Shown piece by piece: positions 1-12,087 of a DNA stretch of 64,000 bases. The translations under genes were made by a program, and so were the position numbers. Below the pieces are notes generated by a model. The model made no database searches and had not been told where the DNA came from. It was given only the letters and a program-made list of their open reading frames with translations. This stretch comes from Alopecurus myosuroides (Eukaryota > Streptophyta > Magnoliopsida > Poales > Poaceae). Positions within the stretch are counted from its first letter, which is position 1; every line of letters starts with the position of its first letter. The stretch spans positions 48,543,920-48,607,919 of the forward strand of contig CM054063.1 in assembly GCA_028641055.1 (NCBI GenBank), given 5' to 3'.

Positions 1-459
1 TTTCTGTTCACAGATATCTAAAAAGTTTCCCGCAAAAAAAAAAGATATATAAAAAGTCCACGTGTTATTGTGTTGCTACCAATCTATTTCGGCACTGTAC
101 TATTTATCTTTATAATCTGTGGATCTACTCCCGGGATATCTATTTCATATGTTACTTAGCATGATATTCAGGCTTTTGCAAAATAAAGGGCTACATGTAG
201 CTCGGCCTCCATATCGCTGCACTCCTTCTAGGGGTATCTATTTCATATACTATTTTCCTCGCAAATGGTGTTCATTTAGTATGATTACCTGCTTCTTATG
301 GCAACAGTTTATGGTAATTCCTTCCATATGCCTGACCTGGAAATGTGAACCAACAAAGGTGCTTCCACCGAATATATTTTGAAGCGTTGTTGTCCAAAAG
401 CGTTTTGTTCATATACTATTCATAGTGTTACGACCCTCATTTTTCTTTTCTGTTTTCAG

Positions 460-3400
460 GGCACTCTGAAATAGTGAAGTTTCTTTTATCTAGAGGACTG
501 GATGTTGATGCACTATCAGATCTTGGGACACCACTTACTCTTGCCGCTCTTAAAGGATATGCTACTATTGTCAAGATCCTTTTGCAGCACAATGCAGATG
601 TAATGTTTGAATCTTGATTGATCTGTTGGCTTTCAACTTCAATTCTCTCTTTTGCTAGCTTTTTCCTAAGTTCTCAAATTGTTCCCACCTGCATTTAAGG
701 GCATTATTGGTTGGTGACTAACCATGCCGCTTCGAAAGTTAGGAAAGTGCGACTTAGTTGGTTATTTGTTTGGTTCACAGCCGCACTTGTGAGAAGAATC
801 CTTTCCTACAGCTTGGGTCCCACGTGTCATTAACTCACAAATATGTGTGGTAGGAATAGGATTCCCTTTAGCTTGGCGTAGTATGGCACTCCGTAAGTGT
901 GATTAGTAAATATCGGCAACATTCGTAAACCAAACAAATAGGCCCCGCTCATAGCTTTTAGTGTGTTGCTATGTTAGCTACACGAGGCATGGTAGGACTG
1001 GTGACCCACACAATAATTCTGAAGAAACAGCGGTAGCAAAGTGGCATATAACTTTATAAGCTACATTCTGAGAAAAGAAGTATTGGCTTGGCTCTTTTTC
1101 CCTTGTAAACTCCATCTTTGTCTTGGAACTGTTATATTTTGGCATGAAAATGAAGTTCTTTGTTTATTTTTTCCAGCCCAACAAGGGTACTCGTCAGCTT
1201 GGACCTTTAGACACGGCATTACACAACTCTTGTGTGCCCTGTGTGAAATTATTGATTCAGGTATATCCTCTGTTTATACTTCAATAGGAATGGAGACTTT
1301 TATAAACTGATGTTTGATTTAGTCATCTTTGTATCAACAACTAGACAAATGATTGGCTTTTCATACTTGCATATGATAGGGTGGAGCTAATGTGAGTGGT
1401 GCTGGTCCTTGTTATAATCCCTTAGCAACAGCTGCAGAGAAGGGCTTAACTGAAGCTATTAAGTGCTTGTTGGAAGCTGGCGCAAACCCAAATGTTCTTG
1501 ACAAGGTCAGAATGCTCATTTTATCACATACTCTTGTGTCTTGTTTGGCTTTGTAGTTTCAGTATACTTGTTTTGTACTTATATGCAACAACTGTACGAG
1601 TTATGTAAGTACACTTACATGATGCTATCTGTAATATAAAATTAAAAGGCTGTGTTCAGTAATCTTTATTGCATAAGCTTGCTTCTGTTTTACCTTTCCC
1701 CTTTGTGTCATGTCTTTGTAATTTGGTCAGATGATGAATCAATAGACTTGTCTTTTACTGATATGCAACAACCGTAAGAGTTATGATGCAAGTACACCTG
1801 CATGATGCCATCCGTAGTATAGAAATAAAAGGCTGTGCTAAGTGAACCTTTCTGAATAAGCTTGTTACAGTTTCACCATTTCTCTTTTATACCATCTCTT
1901 TGTTCGTTGTTTCTCAACAGTTTGGTAGATTGCCAATAGAGCTGGCTGCTGAATATGGTACACAGGAAGACGTTGAGATGCTCTTTCCCTTCACCTCTCC
2001 CATTTCAGCTGTAACAAATTGGAGCATCGATGGAATCATTAGTCACGTAAAGATGGAAATCAAGAAGCTTGAGGTATGCCGTGCTGGCAAATTTTCTTGC
2101 ACACCCACAACAATTTTGGCCCATGTTAACTCTATAAGATGTCCGCGTCGATGTTCAGCTCACACATCATAGAACAAGAACTAGTCAAATGCGCACGTGT
2201 TTTCGTTCCGCATGCTTTGCTGTCTGAGATCTGTACCTGAAAACTCATCTTATGTGAATGATGCTTTATCGGATAACATATTTTTCTTGCATGTTAATTT
2301 ATTAACAGTTGTACCGATTGATTTTCTTAAAGAGGTACTCTTACTTCATTTCCTGTCTGTGTAGCAACTGACAACTTGGATTTTCAAAATCTCGCTTGAT
2401 GAAAACTGTCTCTTGTCTTTTTTCCTTGAGGTTGAAACTGTTAACCTGTATATTGTACATGTTATGTATGTACGTGTAATCATTTGTAATCCTAGTCTTT
2501 AGACTACCGAGTCATGCACCTGACGTGCCTTTTTCCATGGTAGTTAGTTAGACCAGCTCTATATATGTAACGGGACAGTTTGTACAGCACTGTTTCTCAG
2601 TCATACACATCAAACCTTTTAATATGTATACCTGACTCGAGTTATTATGTTTTCCCAGGATGGCATTTTTTTGAAAACAAGGATGTCTGACCTGAAACGA
2701 CAAGGGGATGAAGCATTTAAGGAGCAGGATTATCTGAATGCATCAGTGTTCTACACACAGGTATATTCCTGGGCCTTTTATTCCTATGTAAACTCTAGGT
2801 ACAGGCGTACCAGCTATGAAACATGCATGTTCCTCCATTAGAATTTAGTTGATTTATCGTTAGTATTAGTTGACCTTGACAATGTGTAAGTATTAATCAA
2901 TTTCATTGTAATGCTATCACATTAACTGGCATGTGGAAAGACTAGTCACTAGTGCAAGTATCTCATTGCTTGTATGGAGTGTTAGCTGAACAGTGTAAAG
3001 ATCAACTCACACCAGAAGTTCCTTACAAAAAGGAGAAGCGCTGAAGAGGGATTACCCACGCATATTGATATGTATTTTCCATAAGAAAAGAAATTTAAAT
3101 TTTTACTTTAATTTTTCTATAAAATAAAATTGTTTCCGATTCACCAAACCAATTCTTATCTCTTTCTGAAGGAACAAATAAAAAGAACAAAAAAAAATCT
3201 AAAATGAAAATTGAGTTTAATTGGTTAAGTTAAATAAAGAATTCCGGCTTGGTTTTTACCGTAGGCACGGTTACCCAAACCGCACGCACCCCACGGCAAT
3301 CTTCCTTCAGAAGAGGAACTGCCGCTCTTCCATCACAACAGAGGAAACACCGCGCGCGCTGTTCGTCTCCCCTACCGCATATCTTCCTCAAGTTCGTGGT

Positions 3401-6400
3401 CGGGCGGAAACTGCAGCGTCGGGGCGAAGATGGAAGGCGGAAGCAGCAGCGGATGCAAGAGGCAGCGGGACGAAGAGGAGACGGAAGAACATAGCAGCGA
3501 GTGGGCGACAATAATGGAAAAACAGCGCCGAATATTGGAAAAATGTCGGCTAGAAAAAGAAGAATGGGCAACAATGCAAGAAGACACTTTAGAGGTAATC
3601 ACTTCGAATCTGGACGTTCTTACCCGTACTCGCTTCTATGGTTCTTGCAAAGGCCTAGCCGAGACAATACGTAGTATCTCCCCCATACCTATGGATCAGC
3701 CTTGCGTGCTCGTGCCGGATCTATCATGGCCTCAAGGGGAACAGCTGCCAGGCACGAGATGCACCCTCAAATATCTAGACAAGGCCCCGGAGAACATTTC
3801 CTTGAACTTCGGTGGTGCAAGAATTTGGGTAGGTGCCAATGATGACTGGATTGCCTTGCTCGGGTATGACGAATTGGCCGGGGTCATAGAACTACACAAC
3901 GTGTACACTCAGGTCACCATTGGGCTCCCGCCGATCGACAGCATAAGGTTCACCTATATCGGCTTCTCTACTCGACCAAGAGCCTTCCGCTTTGATCATG
4001 GTTTGGCACAGACTGACCTGAAGAAGGTTTTCATCTCGGAACCACCGAGGAAGTTTCACGGATATAGTACCAAGTAATTGCATTGTTCAGCACAGAAATT
4101 GCAATCGCCAAAGGCGACGTCCCCGACAGATGGATACGATTCAAGTCGAATCTCCAGGGAAGACAACGATATGTGGATGTTGTCCAGAATGCCTACCGTA
4201 GGTGACCATGGATGGCTATGTATTTATTTGGAATCCTTATGTGCACGGTAATGTTTTGCCTTTTTTAGGGTATAATATATATGTATGTTAGTAGCCATTC
4301 TATGCAATTACTTATGTCCGCAACTTTCTTCCTCTCCTACAGGTGCCAAAAAGTTACCTGAGAGAATCCCAGCACCAGGTCTCCACGCAGATCATGGATC
4401 CATTTCACTCTGGTTCCTAGCTTTACAGTATGATTCATTGATGTTGGTCAATGTCCATGGCACCGTCTCAGGGAATGAAGACGAGCTCCCACATCCGGAG
4501 CACAATCTTCGCAGTTATGAACATATGCATGGCCGGGTCCTCGAGATAGATGTCTTGGCGGAGCAAGAGAATTTCGTTGTAGCACAGTGGCGGCCGAGGT
4601 ACAATCTAGGGGGGTACTCTCTGTTCCTTGGTCTGAACAGTCCACTGAAGATTCAAATTCCAGAAATGGAAGGTAATGACCACATGGTGCCATTCCAAAG
4701 GAGAGATTGCATTTTCACTACACATGGTCGTATTCGTACCTGGCATGGGCAGTGGCCTGATATCTGCCGCTTCAGCTTGAACGGGGACCCTGCAGTCGGC
4801 ACCCTCCTTAGTTCCAATGAATGCAACTGGGGACGAGAATCACCAATGTGGTTCCCCCTATCGCAGGGCAATGTTGAGGACCGGTGATTATTCCTAACCC
4901 GCCCCTGCGTTCATTATATGTTGAATAAATCTAGCTGTTCGGGTTGTTAGTCTGTCAGGCTTAGGTGTTGGGTTTTCCAGTAAGAACAGGTCAAAGTCGT
5001 TGCTCGTTGTTAAGAACTGGCATGTTGTCAGTTCAGTTATCCCTAATCCTTCTTTAAATCTCCTTCAAGGCTATGTAATAAGAACCTTTGATACTCATGG
5101 CACGTTTTCCCTTTATGTCAAGTGTGTCCTGTGTGGACAAGAACCACACAAGAGATGTAAGCAAAATATGGTTCACCAATAAAAGACACACTTGACATAA
5201 AGGGAAAACGTGCCATGAGTATCAAAGGTTCTTATTACATAGCCTTGAAGGAGATTTAAAGAAGGATTAGGGATAACTGAACTGACAACATGCCAGTTCT
5301 TAACAACGAGCAACGACTTTGACCTGTTCTTACTGGAAAACCCAACACCTAAGCCTGACAGACTAACAACCTGAACAGATAGATTTATTCAACATATAAT
5401 GAACGCAGGGGCGGGTTAGGAATAATCACCAGTCCTCAACATTGCCCTGTGATAGGGGGAACCACATTGGTGATTCTCGTCCCCAGTTGGATTCATTGGA
5501 ACTAAGGAGGGTGCCGACTGCAGGGTCCCCGTTCAAGCTAAAGCGGCAGATATCAGGCCACTGCCCATGCCAGGTACGAATACGACCATGTGTAGTGAAA
5601 ATGCAATCTCTCCTTTGGAATGGCACCATGTGGTCATTACCTTCCATTTCTGGAATTTGAATCTTCAGTGGACTGTTCAGACCAAGGAACAGAGAGTACC
5701 CCCCTAGATTGTACCTCGGCCGCCACTGTGCTACAGCGAAATTCTCTTGCTCCGCCAAGACATCTATCTCGAGGACCCGACCATGCAGCTGTTCATAACT
5801 GCGAAGATTGTGCTCCGGATGTGGGAGCTTGTCTTCATTCCCTGAGACGGTGCCATGGATATTGACCAACATCAATGAATCATACTGTAAAGCTAGGAAG
5901 CAGAGTGAAATGGATCCATGATCTGCGTGGAGACCTGGTGCTGGGATTCTCTCAGGTAACCTCTTGGCACTTGTAGGGAGAGGAAGAAAGGTGCGGACAT
6001 AAGTAATTGCATAGAATGGCTACTAACATACATATATATTATACCCTAAAAAAGACAAAACATTACCGTGCACATAAGGATTCCAAATAAATACAGAGCC
6101 ATCCATGGTCACCGCGAAGATTTTACGGTAGGCATTCTGGACAACATCCACATATTGTTGTCTTCCCTGGAGATTCGACTTGAGTCGTATCCATCTGTCG
6201 GGGACGTCGCCTTTGGCGATTGCAATTTCTGTGCTGAACAATGCGATTACTTGGTAATTGCTATATCCGTGAAACTTCCTCGGTGGTTCCGAGATGAAAA
6301 CCTTCTTCAGGTCAGTCTGTGCCAAACCATGATCAAAGCGGAAGGCTCTTGGTCGAGTAGAGAAGCCGATATAGGTGAACCTTATGCTGTCGATCGGCGG

Positions 6401-8123
6401 GAGCCCAATGGTGACCTGAGTGTACACGTTGTGTATTTCTATGACCCCGGCCAATTCGTCATACCCGAGCAAGGCAATCCAGTCATCATTGGCACCTACC
6501 CAAATTCTTGCACCACCGAAGTTCAAGGAAATGTTCCCCGGGGCCTTGTCTAGATATTTGAGGGTGCATCTCGTGCCTGGCGGCTGTTCCCCTTGAGGCC
6601 ATGATAGATCCGGCACGAGCACGCAAGGCTGATCCATAGGTATGGGGGAGATACTACGTATTGTCTCGGCTAGCCTTTGCAAGAACCATAGAAGCGAGTA
6701 CGGGTAAGAACGTCCAGATTCGAAGTGATTACCTCTAAAGTGTCTTCTTGCATTGTTGCCCATTCTTCTTTTTCTAGCCGACATTTTTCCAATATTCGGC
6801 GCTGTTTTTCCATTATTGTCGCCCACTCGCTGCTATGTTCTTCCGTCTCCTCTTCGTCCCGCTGCCTCTTGCATCCGCTGCTGCTTCCGCCTTCCATCTT
6901 CGCCCCGACGCTGCAGTTTTCGTACGACCACGAACTTGAGGAAGATATGCGGTAGGGGAGACGAACAGCGCGCGCGGTGTTTCCTCTGTTGTGATGGAAG
7001 AGCGGCAGTTCCTCTTCTGAAGGAAGATTGCCGTGGGATACGTGCGGTTTGGGTAACCGTTCCTACGGTAAAAACCAAGCCGGAATTTAACTTTATTTAA
7101 TTTAACCAATTAAACTCAATCTTCATTTTAGATTTTTTTTATTCTTTTTATATGGTCCTTCAGAAAGAGATAAGAATTGGTTTGGTGAATCGGAAACAAT
7201 TTTATTTTATAGAAAAATTAAAGTACTCCCTCCGATCCATATTAATAGGTGCTGAAGTGGATGTATCTAGCAATAAAACATGTCTAAATACATCCACTTC
7301 AGCACCTATTAATATGGATCGGAGGGAGTAAAAATTTAAATTTCTTTTCTTATGGAACATACATATCAATATGCGTGGGTAATCCCTCTTCAGCGCTTCT
7401 CCTTTTTGTAAGGAACTTTTGGTGTGAGTTGATCTTTTATCACAGTTAAACTCTTTGGTCCTTGTACCTGCGTACCAAATGACAAATTATATTGGTCTAA
7501 ACCGAGCAGCATTTCTGGAATGTGGCAACACATATATTTTTTACTGTTTTGTATGTTGCAGGCACTGAAGATGGATAACTTTGATGCCAAGTTGTTATCA
7601 AACAGGAGTCTTTGCTGGCTTCGAATGGGTGATGGGGAAAGGGCTTTTGATGATGCACACCAATTAGTGGGGCTTCGCCCAAAGTGGGCAAAGGCACACT
7701 ATCGGCTAGGGGCAGCTTTCATGTTTATGAAGGTGTGGTAGAACCATCGAGTCCTAAAATTATATTGCTTCTTTCATACCTGTTATTTGATATCAATAAA
7801 TGTGCTTGCCTTTCCTTAGGATTATAGCAATGCCTATCAGTCTCTATCACGCGCTCTGGAGCTGGACCCTGAGAGCGAGGAGGTCGAGAAATTATTCTGG
7901 TAAGAGATATTTCTGTCTTATTGTGTTTGGCGCTTTGTAGGATTCAGTTATTTTCATTCTGCTGATCATCTGGTAAGAGATAAAGTCTGTCTCGTTTCTT
8001 TCTTTAGTGTTAATTGCCAGCAGTTACATGTCCTGGGTTTTTGCCATCTTGGATAGAATTCAGTTCATTTTCATGTTCTGATCAACTGATTCTTGCAGGG
8101 AGGCAATGGAACTGAGGAGTTAG
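460..8123 (+). CDS. Ankyrin-repeat plus TPR protein, 3' part (8 exons)
   Basis: Exons read from GT-AG junctions: 460-599, 1177-1260, 1380-1505, 1921-2073, 2659-2760, 7562-7732, 7820-7899, 8099-8123 (TAG stop). The frame is kept across every junction. The N-terminal exons give ankyrin helices (HSEIVKFLLSRGLDVDALSD, TPLTLAALKGYATIVKILL, ATAAEKGLTEAIKCLLEAGA). The C-terminal exons give a TPR set beginning RMSDLKRQGDEAFKEQDYLN and continuing NRSLCWLRMGDGERAFDDAH and KDYSNAYQSLSRALELDPES, ending EAMELRS. This ANK-then-TPR order is known for a plant family of soluble proteins thought to act as protein-interaction adaptors. The partner is not visible here. The intron 2761-7561 splits the TPR domain and contains a 4.45-kb palindrome; the splice sites on both sides look normal. 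The 5' exons lie outside the window. This is the only clear host gene here. Confidence 0.88.
699..950. mobile_element. Possible MITE in an intron
   Basis: This intronic block starts GGGCATTATTGGTTGG and ends with the approximate reverse complement, CCAAACAAATAGGCCC. That is the imperfect terminal inverted repeat style of hAT/Harbinger MITEs in grasses. I could not define a clean target-site duplication, so the limits and class are uncertain. Confidence 0.35.
1568..1915 (+). repeat. Direct tandem duplication inside an intron
   Basis: Two diverged direct copies of about 170-176 bp, at about 1568-1740 and 1746-1915. Both contain 'atatgcaacaac', 'aagtacac', 'aaaaggctgtg' and 'aagctt' blocks in the same order. 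The second copy runs into the pyrimidine tract and acceptor of exon 1921-2073. The first copy ends in a decayed look-alike of that acceptor region. Confidence 0.6.
3430..4887 (+). pseudogene. DUF295-like gene, left palindrome arm
   Basis: A two-exon gene starting MEGGSSSGCKRQRDEE, with a charged coiled-coil-like N-terminus, then a beta-propeller-like region. Its C-terminal part has the block YSLFLGLNSPLKIQIPEMEG followed by RRDCIFTTHGRIR, which resembles the DUF295/KIB1-4 propeller of plant F-box-associated proteins. Exon 1 runs to about 4250, an intron follows, and exon 2 starts at the acceptor near 4342 and ends at TGA 4887. Compared with the other arm, this copy lacks 4 nt near 4067, which gives a stop at 4075-4077, and lacks 10 nt near 4199. 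The family call is by motif memory. The molecular function is unknown and the copy cannot make the full product. Confidence 0.7.
5426..6897 (-). pseudogene. DUF295-like gene, right palindrome arm
   Basis: Inverted partner of the copy at 3430-4887. The 4-nt and 10-nt segments missing from the left arm are present here. This copy instead lacks one C near 6681, within the GCAAAGG-CTAGCC run, so the N-terminal frame (6897 to about 6670) shifts. Exon 1 reads to a donor at 6066. The exon 2 acceptor near 5977 reads CAAG where the left arm has CAGG, which would move the splice by one base. The C-terminal exon ends at TGA 5426-5428. Each arm is therefore broken at different places, which fits an intact gene at the time of inverted duplication. 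Confidence 0.7.
7226..7328. mobile_element. Stowaway MITE in the right palindrome arm
   Basis: A 103-bp element with termini CTCCCTCCGATCC and GGATCGGAGGGAG and TA duplications at 7224-7225 and 7329-7330. It is itself almost a complete hairpin. The matching place in the left arm (about 3104-3106) shows the uninterrupted empty site with a single TA, so both the insertion and its limits are directly visible. Confidence 0.95.
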
Positions 8124-8635
8124 CCGCTGCTTGCCGACAACAGAACGAGGAACAGGAAGATCGTTACCTCTTCTCTCAGACAAAAACCGCTTAACCTTGA
8201 ATGAATTACAGTGGCCTTTTTTCATGTAGTCCGTGAACCATAGCAGCAGCTTACCTCAGAGCAAAACATTTTACCTGGGTACTTATTTTGAGATTTGTGA
8301 AACCCGTATCCTGTTTGTATGGAATACGTGTGGCAGTGGATGATGAACCCAATGGGCTAAGCTAGTGTGAAATGTTTGCTAGTAGATTGTGGTATTGCAT
8401 TTGCTGATCCCATATGTTGCACTATACCCTGCTGAGTATGTAAACCCTAGAATTTTATTGATTTGTATTTGCTAGTTCCTATGATTTGTTGATGATGCCT
8501 AATTCTTCCATGATTTGCTGATCTCGGAACATAGAAGTTTTTTTTTTTTTGCAAGGTGGAACATAGAAGTAGGGGGCTGCTTTTAATGTTCATAAGGCGT
8601 AGAAAATCACATTAGCCCTGCTGGACCATAGCTCT
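8124..8635 (+). other. 3' UTR and downstream flank of the ANK-TPR gene
   Basis: AT-rich non-coding sequence following the TAG at 8121-8123. It probably holds the 3' UTR and polyadenylation region. I cannot fix a poly(A) site and see no ORF or RNA gene. Confidence 0.5.
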
Positions 8636-8637
8636 TA

Positions 8638-8761
8638 CTCCCTCTGTTCCAAAATAGATGACTTCCATTTGTCCAAATATAAATGTATCTATACAGTAAA
8701 ACATGTCTAGAAGCATGCATATTTAGTTAAATGAAAGTCATATATTTTGGAACGGAGGGAG
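8638..8761. mobile_element. Stowaway MITE
   Basis: A 124-bp element with termini CTCCCTCTGTTCCAAAATA and TATTTTGGAACGGAGGGAG, flanked by TA at 8636-8637 and 8762-8763. It is a separate Stowaway subfamily from the one at 7226. Confidence 0.93.
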
Positions 8762-9504
8762 TACATGAAGTGGATAATTTCTGCGCCACTGGATGCATAC
8801 AGCTTTGCAACTTGTATGTTGGATGGTAATCTATTTAAAAATGAATGTTGGGTTCCACACGTAATTTGTGATAAATAACTGAAACGAAGTTGTCGCGCTG
8901 CTGACTCGGCCAAAAAGCTGGAGAGGAGCCAGCGCCTCGCGGCCAAAGAGGAGGGGAACTACCTGGACATGGTCCAAGGCTATCAACGCCAAGGCCAAAT
9001 CCTTAGGCCGCGCTTGGGAGCGTGGTATTTTAGCCCATACCCGGGTATAAAATCACGGACGTCAACAAGTCCGTATTTTTTCCACTTCGAATTAGCTGTG
9101 TGCCGGAAAAAACGGGGGTAGAGATATACAGGCGGAAAATTAAACAAGCTTTCCAAGCGGGGCCGACATATCCAAGGCCTCGGACGACCTTGCTGTTGCC
9201 CTCACATGCGGCACGGACGCTGAAGATGCCGCCCCCATCGACGACACGGTGGAGCCATTGTCTCCATGATCAGCAATCCGGCCCCTCGCATCCCCGTTTC
9301 GTCAGGTCCACCGCGACGGAGCTTACCTGACGTCAAACGTCCAGCGGCACAACCTAGTGGCCCTTTACGGTAAAGGCTTTACCTAGTTTCCATCTATGTT
9401 CCCGTTTTTTACTTACGCATCTCCACCATGTAACCCATCTTTCTATAATCAAAATGCTGGACCTCTACCTTTGCTACTATCTAATCTCATCAGCTTACTT
9501 TCAG

Positions 9505-10146
9505 CATAGTCTATTGGAACCCGCGAGGGCTAAACGATTCCGATAAATGCACAGAAGTTCTCGCTGAACTAATTGACTTAAACCCTCAATCACCCTCCTC
9601 CAAGAAACAAAACCGCAAGTTTGCTCCTCTCTTAAAGCCAATTTTTTCTTACCAACTCCTATGACCAATTCTCCATTCTCCCCGCAGACAGAACTGCTGG
9701 CGGAATGCTAAACGCGTTCTCCAATTCTTTCTTCTCGGCTGTATCTGAATCAAAAGGGCCCTTCATCTTCTCTTCCAACCTCCTCTCCTTTTGTTTCTCA
9801 TCTAAACATCACGGTAACGAATGTCTATGCCCCTAGTGACCATTCTCTTAAACAATCATTCCTCCTCGAATTTTGTAACGCGGCACCCTCCGCAACTACT
9901 CCGTGGATCATTCCCGATGATTTTAATCTTATGCGCTACGCTAATGAAAAAACAAAAATAATTTTAGGCATGGTGAGGTTGATCTGTTTAACGCCACAAT
10001 CCAAGACCTTGCCCCTCATCGAGCTCCCACTCATGTACCATGCCTTTACTTGGACAAACAACAGATCATCCCTAACGTTAGAAATATCAGATCGCGTTTT
10101 TATCAACCAATCCTGGAACAATTTAAAGGACACATATGTCGCCTAG
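9505..10146 (+). pseudogene. LINE ORF2 endonuclease fragment
   Basis: Begins with a degraded YWNPRGLN block near 9510, the usual WN-RGLN start of plant LINE endonucleases. The frame is open from 9814 to 10146 and reads NVYAPSDHSLKQSF, then a DFNLMR block and HAFTWTNNR, followed by a decayed LDR site (ISDRVF). These match the endonuclease/exonuclease/phosphatase fold of non-LTR retrotransposons. Stops upstream (about 9650-9780) and the absence of reverse transcriptase show that it is dead. The 8.9-9.5 kb stretch before it is GC-rich with no recognisable domain and may be LINE 5' sequence. Confidence 0.8.
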
Positions 10147-12085
10147 GGGGGAGGGAGGTGAATAGTCGTTTTAAAATAATTATGGTTAAGTCTTGAATAA
10201 ATGCGGAATAAAACTAGTATTTGATTTATCAAGCCAAAACCTAAACAAACTGGATTCACCTATGAGCACCTATGTGCACCAACAAATTATGCTAAATATT
10301 CAACCAATTATGTGATAGCAAGATATGTTAGTTCAACCTTGATGGCTATCACAAAGTAAATAACATATCGGATATGGAAATAACCGAAACACGTGGAGAC
10401 GATGATTTATCCCGAGTTCACTTTCCAATGGAAGCTAATTCAGTTAGAGAGGTGTGGAGTCACAATGACTCCAAGCACCCTCAATGGCTCACCTTATTCT
10501 CCTCGTGACTCCACCAATACGGAGTGCCACGATCCACTATGGGACCTTTGAGTGCGGTCACCGGTTCCGTACAAGTTTGGGGCAATGTCCACAACTTACT
10601 TGGAGGCTCCCAACAATATCCTGCGAGCTACCAAAGCTCCGAGATAGCAACATGGTCCCGAGAGCTCCCAAAGATCCGAAACAACAACAACCGTCTAGAG
10701 CACTCCAAGTATCCAAGAAGACAAGCTCAAGGGCACTCCAAGAACCCAAGAGTAACAAACTTCTCAACCTTTCACTCGATCGAATCCTTGTAAAGAACTC
10801 AAATCGATGCAATCTCTGCAATGGCAAGAACACAAGAAGTTCTCAAATCCTTCACTCTCAAATCCCACAAAAGCAACAACCGCTATAGGGGGATAAGAAA
10901 GGAAGAATAAGAAAGAACTCAACAAATGAATCCACACGATCTAGATCTAAAATACTTCCCCTCACAAAGAAGAGAGATGGATTGGTGGAATAATAGATCT
11001 AGATCTCCTCTATCTTTCCCCACTAATTGGAGGCAAAAATCATGGAGGAATAGAGAGAAAACAAGCTCCAAAAGGTCAACAACAGTGGGGGGAAACTTGC
11101 TTAAAAGGTGGTGAACTAATGAGGAAGAAGATCCCTTAAATAGATCCCCAAAATTATTCCCGTTGGGCCATTATTTGCATCATGTCCTTGGAGCCGGCCA
11201 GGCCGCCCACCTAACAGAGCAGCCCGGCCTTGGGGGCACGAGGCCAGCCTCCCAGTTTTTAGAAAATCGTCAATACTAAAAACGCGATATCTCATCTGGA
11301 CTTCGTTTTTGATGATCCTTGGCTTGTTGAAATCACAACAACGAGCACTAAAATATTATGCAAATAAACATAATAGTTCAACAAGTTAGAATAAAAACTA
11401 AATGACAAAAGGTTTGACCTATCTATAAAAGAGAAACCGTTAAAACCTCCGATATAAAAAAACGCAATAATTTTTTCATGCAAAATATGTTTTTTGACAA
11501 ACTTGAGCTTGTCTTGAGGAATATGACAAGATCTAAAACCACACATTGAGAAAACACAAACAATAACCAAGAAATATGATGCTAAGTATGCAAAGAGTGG
11601 AGCTCTTTCCGAACGATACGATCAAGTTGCTAACATGGGAGCCCCTTTTGATCGTACGGTTATTTATCCTATAAACCGGTCTCCCAACTAATGCTATGGG
11701 AGTTTTAAAATAGAAAACTATAAAGAAGATGAAGATACATTTTCCTTGAGCATTTCACTTGAGCTAGACGATGAAGATCTTGACCTCCTCAAGATGAAAC
11801 ACCTTTCTTGATTTTTGTTTGCTCGCTGAACACACATGGATTGCTCCCCCATACATCACTATGGGAGAGGATCTCTTAAGTCCATCTTAAGCTACAATCA
11901 TGTGGTCTCTTCTAGATGCTCCTCATGGACTTGCACTTCTCAATTTTTATGACGATCACCACTTGCCGTCATCCACCATGGGCTATATGAAATCTTCCTT
12001 TTGATGCAATCCCAGGGAGAGATGCATGGTACATCTTATAGATTTGCGAGTTGGTAAACTTTAATCATCTCTTAGCACTTTCCCG
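10147..12085. other. Non-coding, unclassified repeat-like DNA
   Basis: Starts right after the LINE fragment with a CCTAGGGGGGAGGGAGG motif. It contains no frame longer than shadows, no LTR pair and no terminal inverted repeats that I can recognise. Its composition suggests an unclassified repeat or several TE fragments. Confidence 0.4.
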
Positions 12086-12087
12086 GA

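Larger units (their letters stand above)
2990..7445. repeat. 4.45-kb intronic palindrome
   Basis: The left arm (about 2990-5128) and right arm (5185 to about 7445) are near-identical reverse complements, separated by a 56-bp spacer (5129-5184). Apart from small indels, the main length difference is a 103-bp Stowaway MITE plus one TA in the right arm. The structure lies wholly within intron 2761-7561 of the ANK-TPR gene. It would therefore be transcribed as part of the pre-mRNA and could fold into a hairpin with arms of more than 2 kb. Confidence 0.93.

Noticed and set aside
3230..3602. Several overlapping frames on both strands around the DUF295-like start, mirrored at 6725-7109
   Set aside because: They overlap the DUF295-like exon on other frames and have low-complexity, Arg/Ser-rich products. 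Their mirror in the other arm follows from the palindrome.
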